Below, one piece after another: positions 1 through 8,553 of a stretch of 64,000 bases of DNA; positions within the stretch are counted from its first letter, which is position 1; every line of letters begins with the position of its first letter. This stretch comes from G963663365 sp963663365 (GTDB lineage Bacteria > Hinthialibacterota > Hinthialibacteria > Hinthialibacterales > G963663365). The stretch spans positions 434,001-498,000 of the forward strand of contig CAXXIH010000001.1 in NCBI GenBank assembly GCA_963663365.2, read 5' to 3'. Position numbers and translations under genes: made by a program. The notes beneath the pieces were generated by a model. The model ran no database searches, had not been told where the DNA came from, and worked only from the letters and a program-made list of their open reading frames with translations.

Positions 1-461
1 TGCCGGAAACGCCTGAATCTGATGAATGCCTCATTCGCCCTCTTGCGGCCGATGATGCCGAAGCGTTACGTCAATTGGATTCTCCGGTATTCGGTGCGGA
101 TCGGACTGATTTGTTGTTGAGTTGCCTTAAAGATCATCCCGAATGCGCAGGGGCGGTTTGGCAAGGAGATGAGTTGGCCGGTTTTGTGTTGGCGCGTATT
201 GGCACCGATGCTCATCATATTGGCCCGCTTGTGGCACGCGATAGCGGCGTGGCTGGGTCTCTTTTATACTGGGCGATCAAACAACGAAGACGCGACCGGA
301 TATTCATTGATATCCTTACGGATAATCCCTTGATGAGCGAGTGTTTGACACTGTTGGGTATGAAAGAACAACGTCCTTTCTTGCGGATGTACCTGGGCGA
401 AAACCATTATCCGGGACAGCCGGAATTGGTCTATGCCATGGCCGGTCCGGAACTGGGGTAA
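1..461 (+). CDS. GNAT-family N-acetyltransferase, 5' partial
   Basis: The reading frame is open from base 3 and enters the window already inside the protein, so the true start lies upstream; a TTG at 75 is only an internal codon. The visible 152 residues begin with a typical GNAT opening (IRPLAADDAEALRQLD), carry a FGADR..LL segment and the pair FVLAR / IGPLVA, which resembles the second, Acetyltransf_18-like half of two-domain GNAT enzymes. Known members transfer an acetyl group from acetyl-CoA to an amine; the substrate cannot be read here. The stop at 459-461 lies 37 bp before the next gene on the same strand. Confidence 0.7.
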   Translation, partial: PETPESDECLIRPLAADDAEALRQLDSPVFGADRTDLLLSCLKDHPECAGAVWQGDELAGFVLARIGTDAHHIGPLVARDSGVAGSLLYWAIKQRRRDRIFIDILTDNPLMSECLTLLGMKEQRPFLRMYLGENHYPGQPELVYAMAGPELG

Positions 462-498
462 ACGCAGATCCATTGAATAGCAAAGTAGGAGTTTGAAC

Positions 499-2415
499 AT
501 GGTTAGGCGCGTGATCATTTTGCTTTTCAGTCTTGCACTCCTGGATTTCCGGTGTTTTGATGCAGGCGCAATGGATTCGATGCAGATCACTGAGCATGTT
601 GAAGTCGTACCGGGTGCTGTTAATGGTGCGTTTGTGCATCAAAGCGGCAAAGTGTTGGCGGTATATGGCGATCCCCGTCAAAATCCGCCCCCGGTGGATA
701 CGGTGCTTTTTACGCATCATCGCCGGGATGTGGTTTGGGCGGGGCGCGGACTTGTGGCGAATGGCGCCAGTGCGGTTGTGCCCCAAGCCGAACTCAGTCT
801 TTTTAAAGATGTAGAGCAATATTGGAGCAAATTCCGGGAAGCCCGGTTTCACGATTACGATCAACAATCAACGAAGATTCTTGTGTCTCCTCTGTCTGTA
901 ACGCAAACCGTTACAGGCGGCAAACCGTTTGAATGGGAAGGATTGCAATTTGAGGTCTTGGATGCTCCCGGATACACGCGGGGAGCAGTGGCTTATGTCC
1001 TTGAGATCGATCGAAAGCGAATCGCCTTTACGGGTGATTTGATTTATGGCGATGGCCGGATATGGGATTGGTACAGCATGCAAGATGCAATCCCGGAAGC
1101 GAAACTGCGTGGGTATCACGGCTACGCGGCACGAAGCGCTGAACTGTTGGAGAGTCTGCGGCTTGTTGCTGAACGTCAACCGGACATAATTATTCCCGCA
1201 CGGGGACCTGTGATTGAGAATCCTCAAGAAGCCATTGACCGGCTGACAAAGCGATTGCGTGCAGCCTATGCAAATTATTTGTCAATCAGCGCATTACGGT
1301 TTTATTTCGGTGACGATCATATCCGTCTAAAGGCAAACCGCATTCTTGGGCCGGAAGCCGAAGTGGAGTGGATGCCGAATGCCGAAACGGTGGATGAAGA
1401 ATTGCCCAAATGGGTAATTCCGATGAATACATCACGGCTACTTTTGGCGGATGATAAATCGGGATTCCTGATCGATTGTGGATCCGATGATGTTATTAAG
1501 CGCATTAAAGAGATGATGCGCGAGGCGTGGCTGACAGCAATAGATGGTGTCTATGTGACCCATTACCACGACGATCATACGGATCGAGTGGCCGCCATTG
1601 CTGATGAATTCAAATGCCCGGTTTATGCCTGCGAAGAACAAGTAGATGTGCTTGAAAATCCAGGCGCCTATCGTCTCCCGGCGATGACCGATATTCCCAT
1701 TCCATGTGTGCAAGGCATGGCTGAAGGTTCCAAACTCCGATGGAAAGAGTTTGAGATGACTTTCTATTTTTACCCCGGGCAAACTCTCTACCACGGCGGA
1801 TTACTGGTTGAGAGACAGGATGGTGGGAGGATTCTTTTTGCCGGCGATTCATTCACGCCTTCAGGCATCGACGATTATTGTCTTTTAAACAGGGATTTTC
1901 TTCATCCGGGCATGGGCTATTTCCGCTGCCTGGATTTGCTGCGGGAGATCAATCCGGATTGTACGATTATCAATGAGCATGTTTTTCCGATGTTTCGCTT
2001 CAGCAAAGACCAACTTAATTTTATGACCCGTACCCTGGAAGAGCGTGTTGAATTGCTCCGGGAACTTTTCCCTTGGGATGATCCGAATTACGGTCTTGAT
2101 GAAGGCTGGGCGCGGCTTTATCCCTATGAGAGAAAAGCGTTTTCGGGTGGAACGTTTAAACTCTATTTGAAAATTATGAACCATTCTCCACAGGCGCGCA
2201 CATTCCGGGCGAAATTTCATGTGCCTGAAGGCTGGAAGACAGGATTGGTTCGCTCGTCGACTATCGGGCCGCGTGAAGAAGAAAGTATCCGCGTGGAAAT
2301 TATGCCTCCCGCCGGAGTGGCGCCGGGAACATACGTGATCACGGCCGATATTCAGAGCGCCGGGATCGACCTGCGTGAATGGACCGAAGCCTTTGTTGTG
2401 ATTGACGGTGAATAA
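499..2415 (+). CDS. secreted tandem metallo-beta-lactamase-fold protein with C-terminal beta-sandwich
   Basis: I start at ATG 499 rather than the TTG at 493 because an AGGAG (487-491) then sits 7 bp upstream; the protein is 638 residues with a Sec signal peptide (RRVIILLFSLALL). Two MBL-like halves follow. The first (about 30-260) keeps a TGDLIYGDG strand but has THHRRD where THxHxDH is expected and ARGP in place of the late histidine loop, so its metal site looks degraded. The second (about 290-500) has THYHDDHTD and AGDSF, the classic di-metal hydrolase pattern. The last ~110 residues look like a NEW3-type beta-sandwich. A hydrolase acting in the periplasm is likely; the substrate is unknown. 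Confidence 0.75.
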   Translation: MVRRVIILLFSLALLDFRCFDAGAMDSMQITEHVEVVPGAVNGAFVHQSGKVLAVYGDPRQNPPPVDTVLFTHHRRDVVWAGRGLVANGASAVVPQAELSLFKDVEQYWSKFREARFHDYDQQSTKILVSPLSVTQTVTGGKPFEWEGLQFEVLDAPGYTRGAVAYVLEIDRKRIAFTGDLIYGDGRIWDWYSMQDAIPEAKLRGYHGYAARSAELLESLRLVAERQPDIIIPARGPVIENPQEAIDRLTKRLRAAYANYLSISALRFYFGDDHIRLKANRILGPEAEVEWMPNAETVDEELPKWVIPMNTSRLLLADDKSGFLIDCGSDDVIKRIKEMMREAWLTAIDGVYVTHYHDDHTDRVAAIADEFKCPVYACEEQVDVLENPGAYRLPAMTDIPIPCVQGMAEGSKLRWKEFEMTFYFYPGQTLYHGGLLVERQDGGRILFAGDSFTPSGIDDYCLLNRDFLHPGMGYFRCLDLLREINPDCTIINEHVFPMFRFSKDQLNFMTRTLEERVELLRELFPWDDPNYGLDEGWARLYPYERKAFSGGTFKLYLKIMNHSPQARTFRAKFHVPEGWKTGLVRSSTIGPREEESIRVEIMPPAGVAPGTYVITADIQSAGIDLREWTEAFVVIDGE

Positions 2416-2427
2416 TAGGTTGCGATT

Positions 2428-3150
2428 CTAGGAATTGCCCCATTCGATAATCGCACAGTTGAGCGCCTCTTCAACCCAAATTCTTCCGTGTGACAAAGCG
2501 GGGCGGCGATGGCCCGGCAGGATGATATCCACATCTTTGCGGACGAGTTTCTTAAGGCTGGCAATGTAGGTCTTGGGATTAAAATCAATGCTTCCGCTCC
2601 AGCCACGGCTGCCCGATTCTGCCACCAAGTCTCCGGTAACAAAGATTCTTCGACTGTTCCATGAAAAGGAATACACCACTGAGCCATCCGCATGGCCCGG
2701 CGTATGCATGACTTCAATATCTAAATTTCCGATTGTGATACGGTCTTCGTCCTTGAAAACAATATCCGCTTCGCAAGGTGTGTAATTGCGATGATAGAGA
2801 TAAGGGCATGTACGCTCGTCTCCATGCTTAATTGCGTCGGCGCAGATTTTGTGTGCGGCGATTTTGATGCCCTTTTCTTTGACGAGATGAGCTCCCGCTG
2901 TGTGGTCGTAATGAGGGTGCGTGAGCAGGCAATGGCTGATCCGCTTCGGGTCAAGCCCCCAAACACGCATATTGTCGAAAATCTGCTCCAGCGATGCGCC
3001 GTTTCCGCAATCAAAAAGCACGATCTCATCAGCCAGATCAATGGCAAAGACATTGCTGTCAATGTATTCGCAATGCGGGCTAAACCAATCGGTGTAGGTG
3101 AGAAAGCAATCTTGGCTGCCGACGAGGTAGATACCGGGGATAATTTGCAT
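2428..3150 (-). CDS. MBL-fold metallo-hydrolase
   Basis: A 240-residue single-domain metallo-beta-lactamase-fold protein without a signal peptide. The metal-binding motif THPHYDHTAG lies near residue 97, followed by HTPGHADGS (third histidine), VTGDLVAE (bridging aspartate) and LPGHRRPALS (last histidine), so the full zinc/iron ligand set is present. The family includes glyoxalase II, lactonases and general hydrolases, and nothing here picks one. The start is supported by GAGG 6-7 bp upstream. It converges on the tandem MBL gene with 12 bp between stops and follows the isomerase-like gene at 3277-4233 by 126 bp on the same strand. Confidence 0.8.
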   Translation of the reverse strand: MQIIPGIYLVGSQDCFLTYTDWFSPHCEYIDSNVFAIDLADEIVLFDCGNGASLEQIFDNMRVWGLDPKRISHCLLTHPHYDHTAGAHLVKEKGIKIAAHKICADAIKHGDERTCPYLYHRNYTPCEADIVFKDEDRITIGNLDIEVMHTPGHADGSVVYSFSWNSRRIFVTGDLVAESGSRGWSGSIDFNPKTYIASLKKLVRKDVDIILPGHRRPALSHGRIWVEEALNCAIIEWGNS

Positions 3151-3276
3151 GAAAAGCCTCGTGTGTTGTTAAAACCGGATAACCGGTTGTTTTTGGCCAG
3201 CGAAGTCTATCAAAAAGATGACTTTGGTTCAGCGTTCCTGCACCAAGCAGAGCCGAATAAATAAAATCCGGCTTTA

Positions 3277-4233
3277 TTAACGCTTTGGATGGTTTTCGGC
3301 ATCGATTGCCCGCTTGGCTTTCAAACAAGCATCGTAGGGATCGGGAATTTCCCAGGCATCGATCATAATCCACCCTTGGAATCCACCTTTGTAGAGTGTT
3401 TGCAATGAGGCGTCGACATCGATATGCCCATCGCCACAGGCAAGATGTTTGGATGTGCCGCCATCCCGCAGGGTTCCATCGGTGTCCGTAAAGTGAACGT
3501 AGCCTATGTTTTCAACGCCGATACGACGAAGCATTTCATGGGGGCGGCCTGTGGAGCCGTTCATTAGATCGTAATGGCTCGGATCATAGATCGCCTTAAG
3601 GTTTGGGTGGTTGGAGGCTTCGAGGATTTTTTTATAGTGCTCTTCAGTATTGAAAACAAAAGGCGGTTCGATTTCAAACGCGCATAAAATGCCTAAATCT
3701 TCTGCGATTGCCGCCGCCTGATGAAATGAGTTCCCAAGATGGCTGACAGCCTCATTATCGCTTTGGCCGCGCAAACCTCCTCCCGGCCACATTCCGATGC
3801 AATCGCAACCGGCTTTTTGTGCAAAGACCGCCCTGTTGCGAAACAGGTCAAGCCAATTCCGCCGCTCGTCGGCATCCGGTGAGAATGCCGCCGCCACTCC
3901 AAGCTGAATGGAAAATATCTGTAATCCAAAACCATCGTACAGGCGTTTCAGAGCGGCAATGCGGTTTTCTTCGTTGCCCTCCGGGTATCCCCCTGCAGGC
4001 CACCCCTCAACAAGTTCAATACCGTCAAATCCACTTCGTGCGGCGAAGTCCAAAATTTCCCAAATTGGATATGTTTTTTTGTATTTTGAAGTCCCCGAAG
4101 CAAATCCATTTAGCCCAACCGCCGTCTTCCAGGGAGGAGAAACCGCCGAATCCCCCGCGGCCATAGAGTTCCTGCCAAGGATTATACCGGCTGTTGATAT
4201 TGAGATCATCTGCATAATTTCGCGTCTTTGCAT
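3277..4233 (-). CDS. exported sugar phosphate isomerase/epimerase-like TIM-barrel protein
   Basis: The 318-residue protein starts with MQRREIMQMISIS and a short hydrophobic stretch ending near SMAAGD, which reads as a Tat-type leader. The remainder is a xylose-isomerase-like (AP_endonuc_2) TIM barrel: GFDGIELVEGWP, IFSIQLGV, CAFEIEPPF, AIYDPSHYDL and YVHFTDTDG supply the repeated acidic/His ligands expected at the barrel mouth (E, D-x-x-H, H). Family members isomerise or epimerise sugars, or act as keto-sugar lyases or hydratases. The GGAG ribosome-binding site 7 bp before ATG 4233 supports this start. Export would place sugar conversion outside the cytoplasm. Confidence 0.75.
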   Translation of the reverse strand: MQRREIMQMISISTAGIILGRNSMAAGDSAVSPPWKTAVGLNGFASGTSKYKKTYPIWEILDFAARSGFDGIELVEGWPAGGYPEGNEENRIAALKRLYDGFGLQIFSIQLGVAAAFSPDADERRNWLDLFRNRAVFAQKAGCDCIGMWPGGGLRGQSDNEAVSHLGNSFHQAAAIAEDLGILCAFEIEPPFVFNTEEHYKKILEASNHPNLKAIYDPSHYDLMNGSTGRPHEMLRRIGVENIGYVHFTDTDGTLRDGGTSKHLACGDGHIDVDASLQTLYKGGFQGWIMIDAWEIPDPYDACLKAKRAIDAENHPKR

Positions 4234-4449
4234 TGTTTTCTCCGTCTGCGCTTAATCGCTGGTCATGCTGATTTCTTTACGAAAGATGCAATCTTGGGTC
4301 AATATTCAATGAAGCATAGTAAAGTCATTCCCCGCTGTCACTTGGAAGAATTCACTTGGTAAACAGATCCGGATAATATGGTGTCCGGGATAATTCTTGC
4401 CTAAAGTATCACCGGGAAGGCGTTTTATAGCACAGTTCTTGCCGCGGCG

Positions 4450-6240
4450 ATGATAGAGCGATTTGGAAATACGATACGGATTCTGCGCAAGGCCTTGGAG
4501 GGGCTTCGAGATTCTCATTCCCCAAAGCCAACGACGCCCAAGGAAGAAATGCCGTCTGCTGTTCCCGCCACACCGGAACCTGCGGAGAGAGTTCGGTTGG
4601 AAAAATGGCGGCAGGATATCCAGTTGGTTTTGACATTTCTTGAGCAAGCGGAGCAGTGGGATGAAAAAGTGTCGCCCATCCTGATGCGGGAAACACTCGA
4701 ATCGACAATTCGGCGGGTGATTTCCCTTTACCAATCTAGCGTAGATTTTGTGAGATCGGCGGATGAATCGGCTTCCGGCGGCGTAGGAGAGACAATACTT
4801 CCCATTCTTTCGGACGCAGTAAAAGCGTTGGGAGTTGAGTTGCGTGTCAGCGATGATCAAATGCGGGCTGCCATACGCATTCCCGAAGAACACGCCGTGC
4901 TTTGGGATGTCGATTCAGTAATCAAGAGCGTTAGCGAACAAGGCGTTTGTCATGGTTTTGATGAATCTGCAGTGAAAAGGATATTTAGTGAAATCCGCTA
5001 TGGACGTTTTGTTGCCGTCGCCCGGGGGACCGCGCCGGTGGCGGGCAAAGATGCAATTTTAAAAAAATGTTTGAAGATTCATCACATCACAGGAATACCG
5101 AAACCCGTTTCAAAGTGCAAAGTCGACCTGAAAAACCTTCAACGTTTTGAACCTATCCGCGCCGGGCAGGTCATCGTGCGCAAGATTCCGGTAGAGCCGG
5201 GCGTTTCGGGAAGTGATGTCTTGGGAAATGTTAGTCCGTGTTTTGAAGGCCAAGATGCCGTGTTTCCTTCAATTTCAAATACACGTGTCTCTGAAGATGG
5301 GCTTTGTTTGGAATCCGCGGTAGATGGTGTTGCCTATATGGAAGGTGAGGAACTTGTTTTGGTCGAGGCGCTCGACTTTCCCAAGGGCATCAATTATGAA
5401 ACAGGCAATATTCGAACCGAGGTTACTGTGAGTATCACAGGTGATGTTTTATCGGGATTTCACGTTGAGTCTTCGGGGGATATTTTGGTGAAAGGCACGG
5501 TGGAGGCGGCCTTCTTGATTTCTAAGGGGAATATCGTTGTCGAGGGTGGCGTAGAAGGAGGAAGTCTTATCGCCAAAAAGAATATCGATGTTAAATTCCT
5601 GAATCAGGCGAAAATCAATGCCGGATTAGAAGTGTGTGTGCATGGTTCCGCGATTCAGAGTGCAGTAATGGCCCGCCGTGTGTGTGCGGATGGCAACCAA
5701 GCGCATATTGTCGGAGGCAACATTCATGCCTGGGATGATGTGTCGGCAGCGGTAATCGGCTCCTATTATGGAGCCAAGACAGATATTCGGCTTGGTGAAG
5801 AATTGAATACGCTGCCTGGCGAAATTGCCCGCTTGGATATGGCTATTCATCGTAATGAGGAACGTTTAGAGCGTTTTAAAACTGCCGGTCAGGAACTCGA
5901 GCGTCTGCGAAAAAACGGGGAACTGCCTGAATGGAAAAAGGGGCCCTATGAAAGTGTGAAAAAGGGAATTGAAAAAGCGTCAAAAACTCTTAAAGAACTG
6001 CGTCTAAAACGCGATGAACTTCAGACTGATCTAAAGGCCAGCCAAAAAGCGGTGCGTATGGTTCGAGCCTCCGATGGAATTCAGCCTGGGGTTATTATTC
6101 ATATTCAAGATGCCGTTTTGCGTGTTGCCAATCCATATCAAGAAATCAGCTTGTGTCTAGTCGGCGAGACCATAGCCGAACTTCCATTTCAAGAGCGGGA
6201 AGATATCGGAACTCAAGAAGAGAGTGATGCATCACTCTAG
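4450..6240 (+). CDS. FapA/DUF342-family protein
   Basis: The 596-residue protein has the layout of flagellar-assembly-protein-A/DUF342 proteins. A helical N-terminal part (1-110) precedes the N-terminal domain (about 115-300, with IVRKIPVEPGVSGSDVLG). A right-handed beta-helix of repeated I-x-x-E-G-x-V-x-G-x-x-I-x-A-x turns (about 320-430, e.g. GNIVVEGGVEGGSLIAKKN) and a coiled coil (about 465-530) follow. DUF342 proteins have been linked to polymer formation, surface structures and sensory systems, and no flagellar gene is near. The start has only a weak ribosome-binding site and no earlier in-frame ATG after the stop at 4402. Its 3' end overlaps the converging gene by 9 bp. Confidence 0.75.
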   Translation: MIERFGNTIRILRKALEGLRDSHSPKPTTPKEEMPSAVPATPEPAERVRLEKWRQDIQLVLTFLEQAEQWDEKVSPILMRETLESTIRRVISLYQSSVDFVRSADESASGGVGETILPILSDAVKALGVELRVSDDQMRAAIRIPEEHAVLWDVDSVIKSVSEQGVCHGFDESAVKRIFSEIRYGRFVAVARGTAPVAGKDAILKKCLKIHHITGIPKPVSKCKVDLKNLQRFEPIRAGQVIVRKIPVEPGVSGSDVLGNVSPCFEGQDAVFPSISNTRVSEDGLCLESAVDGVAYMEGEELVLVEALDFPKGINYETGNIRTEVTVSITGDVLSGFHVESSGDILVKGTVEAAFLISKGNIVVEGGVEGGSLIAKKNIDVKFLNQAKINAGLEVCVHGSAIQSAVMARRVCADGNQAHIVGGNIHAWDDVSAAVIGSYYGAKTDIRLGEELNTLPGEIARLDMAIHRNEERLERFKTAGQELERLRKNGELPEWKKGPYESVKKGIEKASKTLKELRLKRDELQTDLKASQKAVRMVRASDGIQPGVIIHIQDAVLRVANPYQEISLCLVGETIAELPFQEREDIGTQEESDASL

Positions 6241-8511
6241 GGGAGCCGGACATTCCAACTCGATCCAATCTTTTGTGACTTGCAGAAGGCTTTCCGGGAT
6301 TGTTCCTTTATGTTCTTGCAATACGCCGTGAAAATCTCCATCTTCACCTTTCCACAGGGCCAAATCGGTTCTTTTCTCCAAAGCGATTTCGATACCATTT
6401 CCTTTAAAATGCTTTAGGCCACCTGCCATAAAAGCATCCAATTTGCCATTTTTATCTAAACGAATACCCGCAAGGCCGATTGCATCGAAGGTCACATCTG
6501 TACCGTCGATCTTTACGGTCTTCTCAATCTTATCACCGGCCGTGTTCTGTTTTGCCGAAGTATAAATTACGGTTCCGTCGATCAAGCGGCAAAAACCTGT
6601 GCGGGACGGTATGTTCGATTTCTCTGCAAAGCCGCCAAGGTTATCCGTTGCCGGGGCTTGGCGTGCGATATTTTGAGTATCGAGCTCTTTGCATAAAGCC
6701 TTGATGAGTGATTCACAATCATCGGACTGTTGCATTTTTTCGGGAAGACGGCAGAGCGTCGGATTGGTGTTGCCTTCAAAGTCTTTTGTCCAATTGCCGA
6801 TTTGGAAAAGTGCAGTTCTTCCTTCCGCTGCTTTTCGGAAAAAGTTGCTGGTTTCCGGTCGTTCAAACTCGGGATGGTAGAGGACGACAGCGGCATAACG
6901 TTGGTTTCCGTAACGGATAGTCCCCTCCTCATCGATGCTCAGGCTTCCGTTGTGAATTTCGCTGGAGGGGATCAAGTCCGCCGGGAAGCCTTCCCGCCAC
7001 AGTGAATCTGCAATCTCCATGCCGACATCATTAAAACCCGGTCCGGCCCAGTTCATGGCGCAGGTATGGCCAAAAACAACAGCCACAGGGCAATCGAGGG
7101 GAGTCTTTGTAATGAAATTAAGCAAACGCACCCGGCATTCAGCGCGCATCAAATCCCCTCCAAGAAGACGCCTTCGCCTTTCTGTAATGCTTTCCGATGG
7201 CCAAGGCGGGTGATAGTTAACTCTTCCGCCCGCCAATGCGCCGGCCCAGATATGTTGGATGTATTGATCCACATCGGTCGCGTAATACATGTTATACCAG
7301 ACAGGGCTTTGCCATTTTTTCGCTAAAGCTGTACGGACAGAGAATGGCGTAGTCTCATCGGTCTGAGCCCAATCCCGTGTCGCGGCCCACCAGTGGAGCC
7401 CGTTCTTTTTAAATTCGCGTAAATCCGGGTAGGGCCACCACGTGGGATGCGTCGCAACCAGCGCATCCGGACCAAAATACTCTTTAACGGCAAGGTAGAA
7501 GTCGTTTTCAATTTCGGCGTTTCGCTCGTACGACATCGCCATGAAATGATTGATAGCGGAGATTCGCTCTTGTTCCCGGCCTTCGATCCCGGCATGCATG
7601 AGAATCGAATCGTCAATAAGATCGCGTCCGTTTGTTCGTTCCGCGTATGCGGCGGTACGATATTTTGAAAACCAGAATTGGTTTTTCTCGGGATTTCCGT
7701 CAAAGCAAGGTGGAAATCCCCACTCATCTTTGCAAGCTCCCTTAAGCGGCACATCGGCATAGCTTTCTAAAATTTCGCGCTGGAACTCTAATAAATGCGG
7801 TGCAAATACATCGGGCATCCAATGTGTGAAAACAACCAATATGCAGATTTTGTATGAGGGATCGACTGTTTTCGGCGGGATTTTTATGCTTACTTCATCT
7901 TTGTTCGCTTTAATAAAATGGCATTTGCCGGTGATGTCTTGGAGCGTATCTTCTTTAATCCCATTTGGGCCGCGTTTGTATGCAAGTACGCGCTCTAAAC
8001 GGCCATTTAATGGAATGTAATGCGTGGTTCGATGCGTGTAATGATCGCCCAGGTCCTGGCTCTTTATGGTAACCTGAGTCTCATTTGTTTCATCCGGCTC
8101 CAATTCATGCAAAATGAGCATCTCCTGCATTTCATCAGGGTACTTCTGAAAAAATGCAAAACGAGCCAAGCGCAGATCGAGGTCAAATGCCAACTGTATA
8201 TCCCGTTCTTGTGCATACAGTGCTGCCGCTTTAATTTGCTCGTGTACGTGAGGATCGGTCACCTCTTTGATCGGTGTCCGGACACTTGTCGTCAAAAGAT
8301 CATATGGCGCGTGTTTGTAGACCAGGTCGAGAAACTCCTTGTAACCATCCGGTTCGAATTCCCGCTCCTGCCAAAACCAACAGCCCAAAACCGGGAGGAC
8401 ATCATCCGGTAAATGGCTGGGCGCGGCTTGTGCTGTATTCGCCCACAGTGTGCATGTGAGATACACCACGATTAAACCGGCGCCGAAATATGCTTTTATT
8501 TTGGTCTGCAT
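6232..8511 (-). CDS. secreted glycoside-hydrolase-like protein, unknown family
   Basis: The 759-residue protein has a clear signal peptide (IVVYLTCTLWANTAQA, cleavage before APS). The mature part reads like a large TIM-barrel glycosidase: LLTTSVRTP, LAFDLDLRLARF, GACKDEWGFPPCF, LVATHPTWWPYPDL and HWWAATRDWAQTDE suggest successive strand ends with Asp/Glu/Trp. A Rossmann-like region (about 480-620, CPVAVVFGHTCAMNW, YAAVVLYHPEF) resembles the glutamine-amidotransferase-like second domain of beta-galactosidase-type enzymes. I do not recognise a CAZy family. GAGG 6 bp upstream supports the start. It lies 42 bp downstream of the 8554-10608 gene and is probably cotranscribed with it. Confidence 0.65.
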   Translation of the reverse strand: MQTKIKAYFGAGLIVVYLTCTLWANTAQAAPSHLPDDVLPVLGCWFWQEREFEPDGYKEFLDLVYKHAPYDLLTTSVRTPIKEVTDPHVHEQIKAAALYAQERDIQLAFDLDLRLARFAFFQKYPDEMQEMLILHELEPDETNETQVTIKSQDLGDHYTHRTTHYIPLNGRLERVLAYKRGPNGIKEDTLQDITGKCHFIKANKDEVSIKIPPKTVDPSYKICILVVFTHWMPDVFAPHLLEFQREILESYADVPLKGACKDEWGFPPCFDGNPEKNQFWFSKYRTAAYAERTNGRDLIDDSILMHAGIEGREQERISAINHFMAMSYERNAEIENDFYLAVKEYFGPDALVATHPTWWPYPDLREFKKNGLHWWAATRDWAQTDETTPFSVRTALAKKWQSPVWYNMYYATDVDQYIQHIWAGALAGGRVNYHPPWPSESITERRRRLLGGDLMRAECRVRLLNFITKTPLDCPVAVVFGHTCAMNWAGPGFNDVGMEIADSLWREGFPADLIPSSEIHNGSLSIDEEGTIRYGNQRYAAVVLYHPEFERPETSNFFRKAAEGRTALFQIGNWTKDFEGNTNPTLCRLPEKMQQSDDCESLIKALCKELDTQNIARQAPATDNLGGFAEKSNIPSRTGFCRLIDGTVIYTSAKQNTAGDKIEKTVKIDGTDVTFDAIGLAGIRLDKNGKLDAFMAGGLKHFKGNGIEIALEKRTDLALWKGEDGDFHGVLQEHKGTIPESLLQVTKDWIELECPAPLE

Positions 8512-8553
8512 TTTGAGCCTCTATAGCAACCTAATCTGCGAATATGCTCTATT

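Noticed and set aside
316..867. 183-codon open frame on the minus strand across the acetyltransferase/MBL junction
   Set aside because: It lies opposite two well-supported genes, has no recognisable domain and a basic, low-complexity composition typical of antisense frames.
4306..4893. 195-codon minus-strand frame over the start of the FapA gene
   Set aside because: No ribosome-binding site or domain; the plus-strand frame continues as a clear DUF342 protein.
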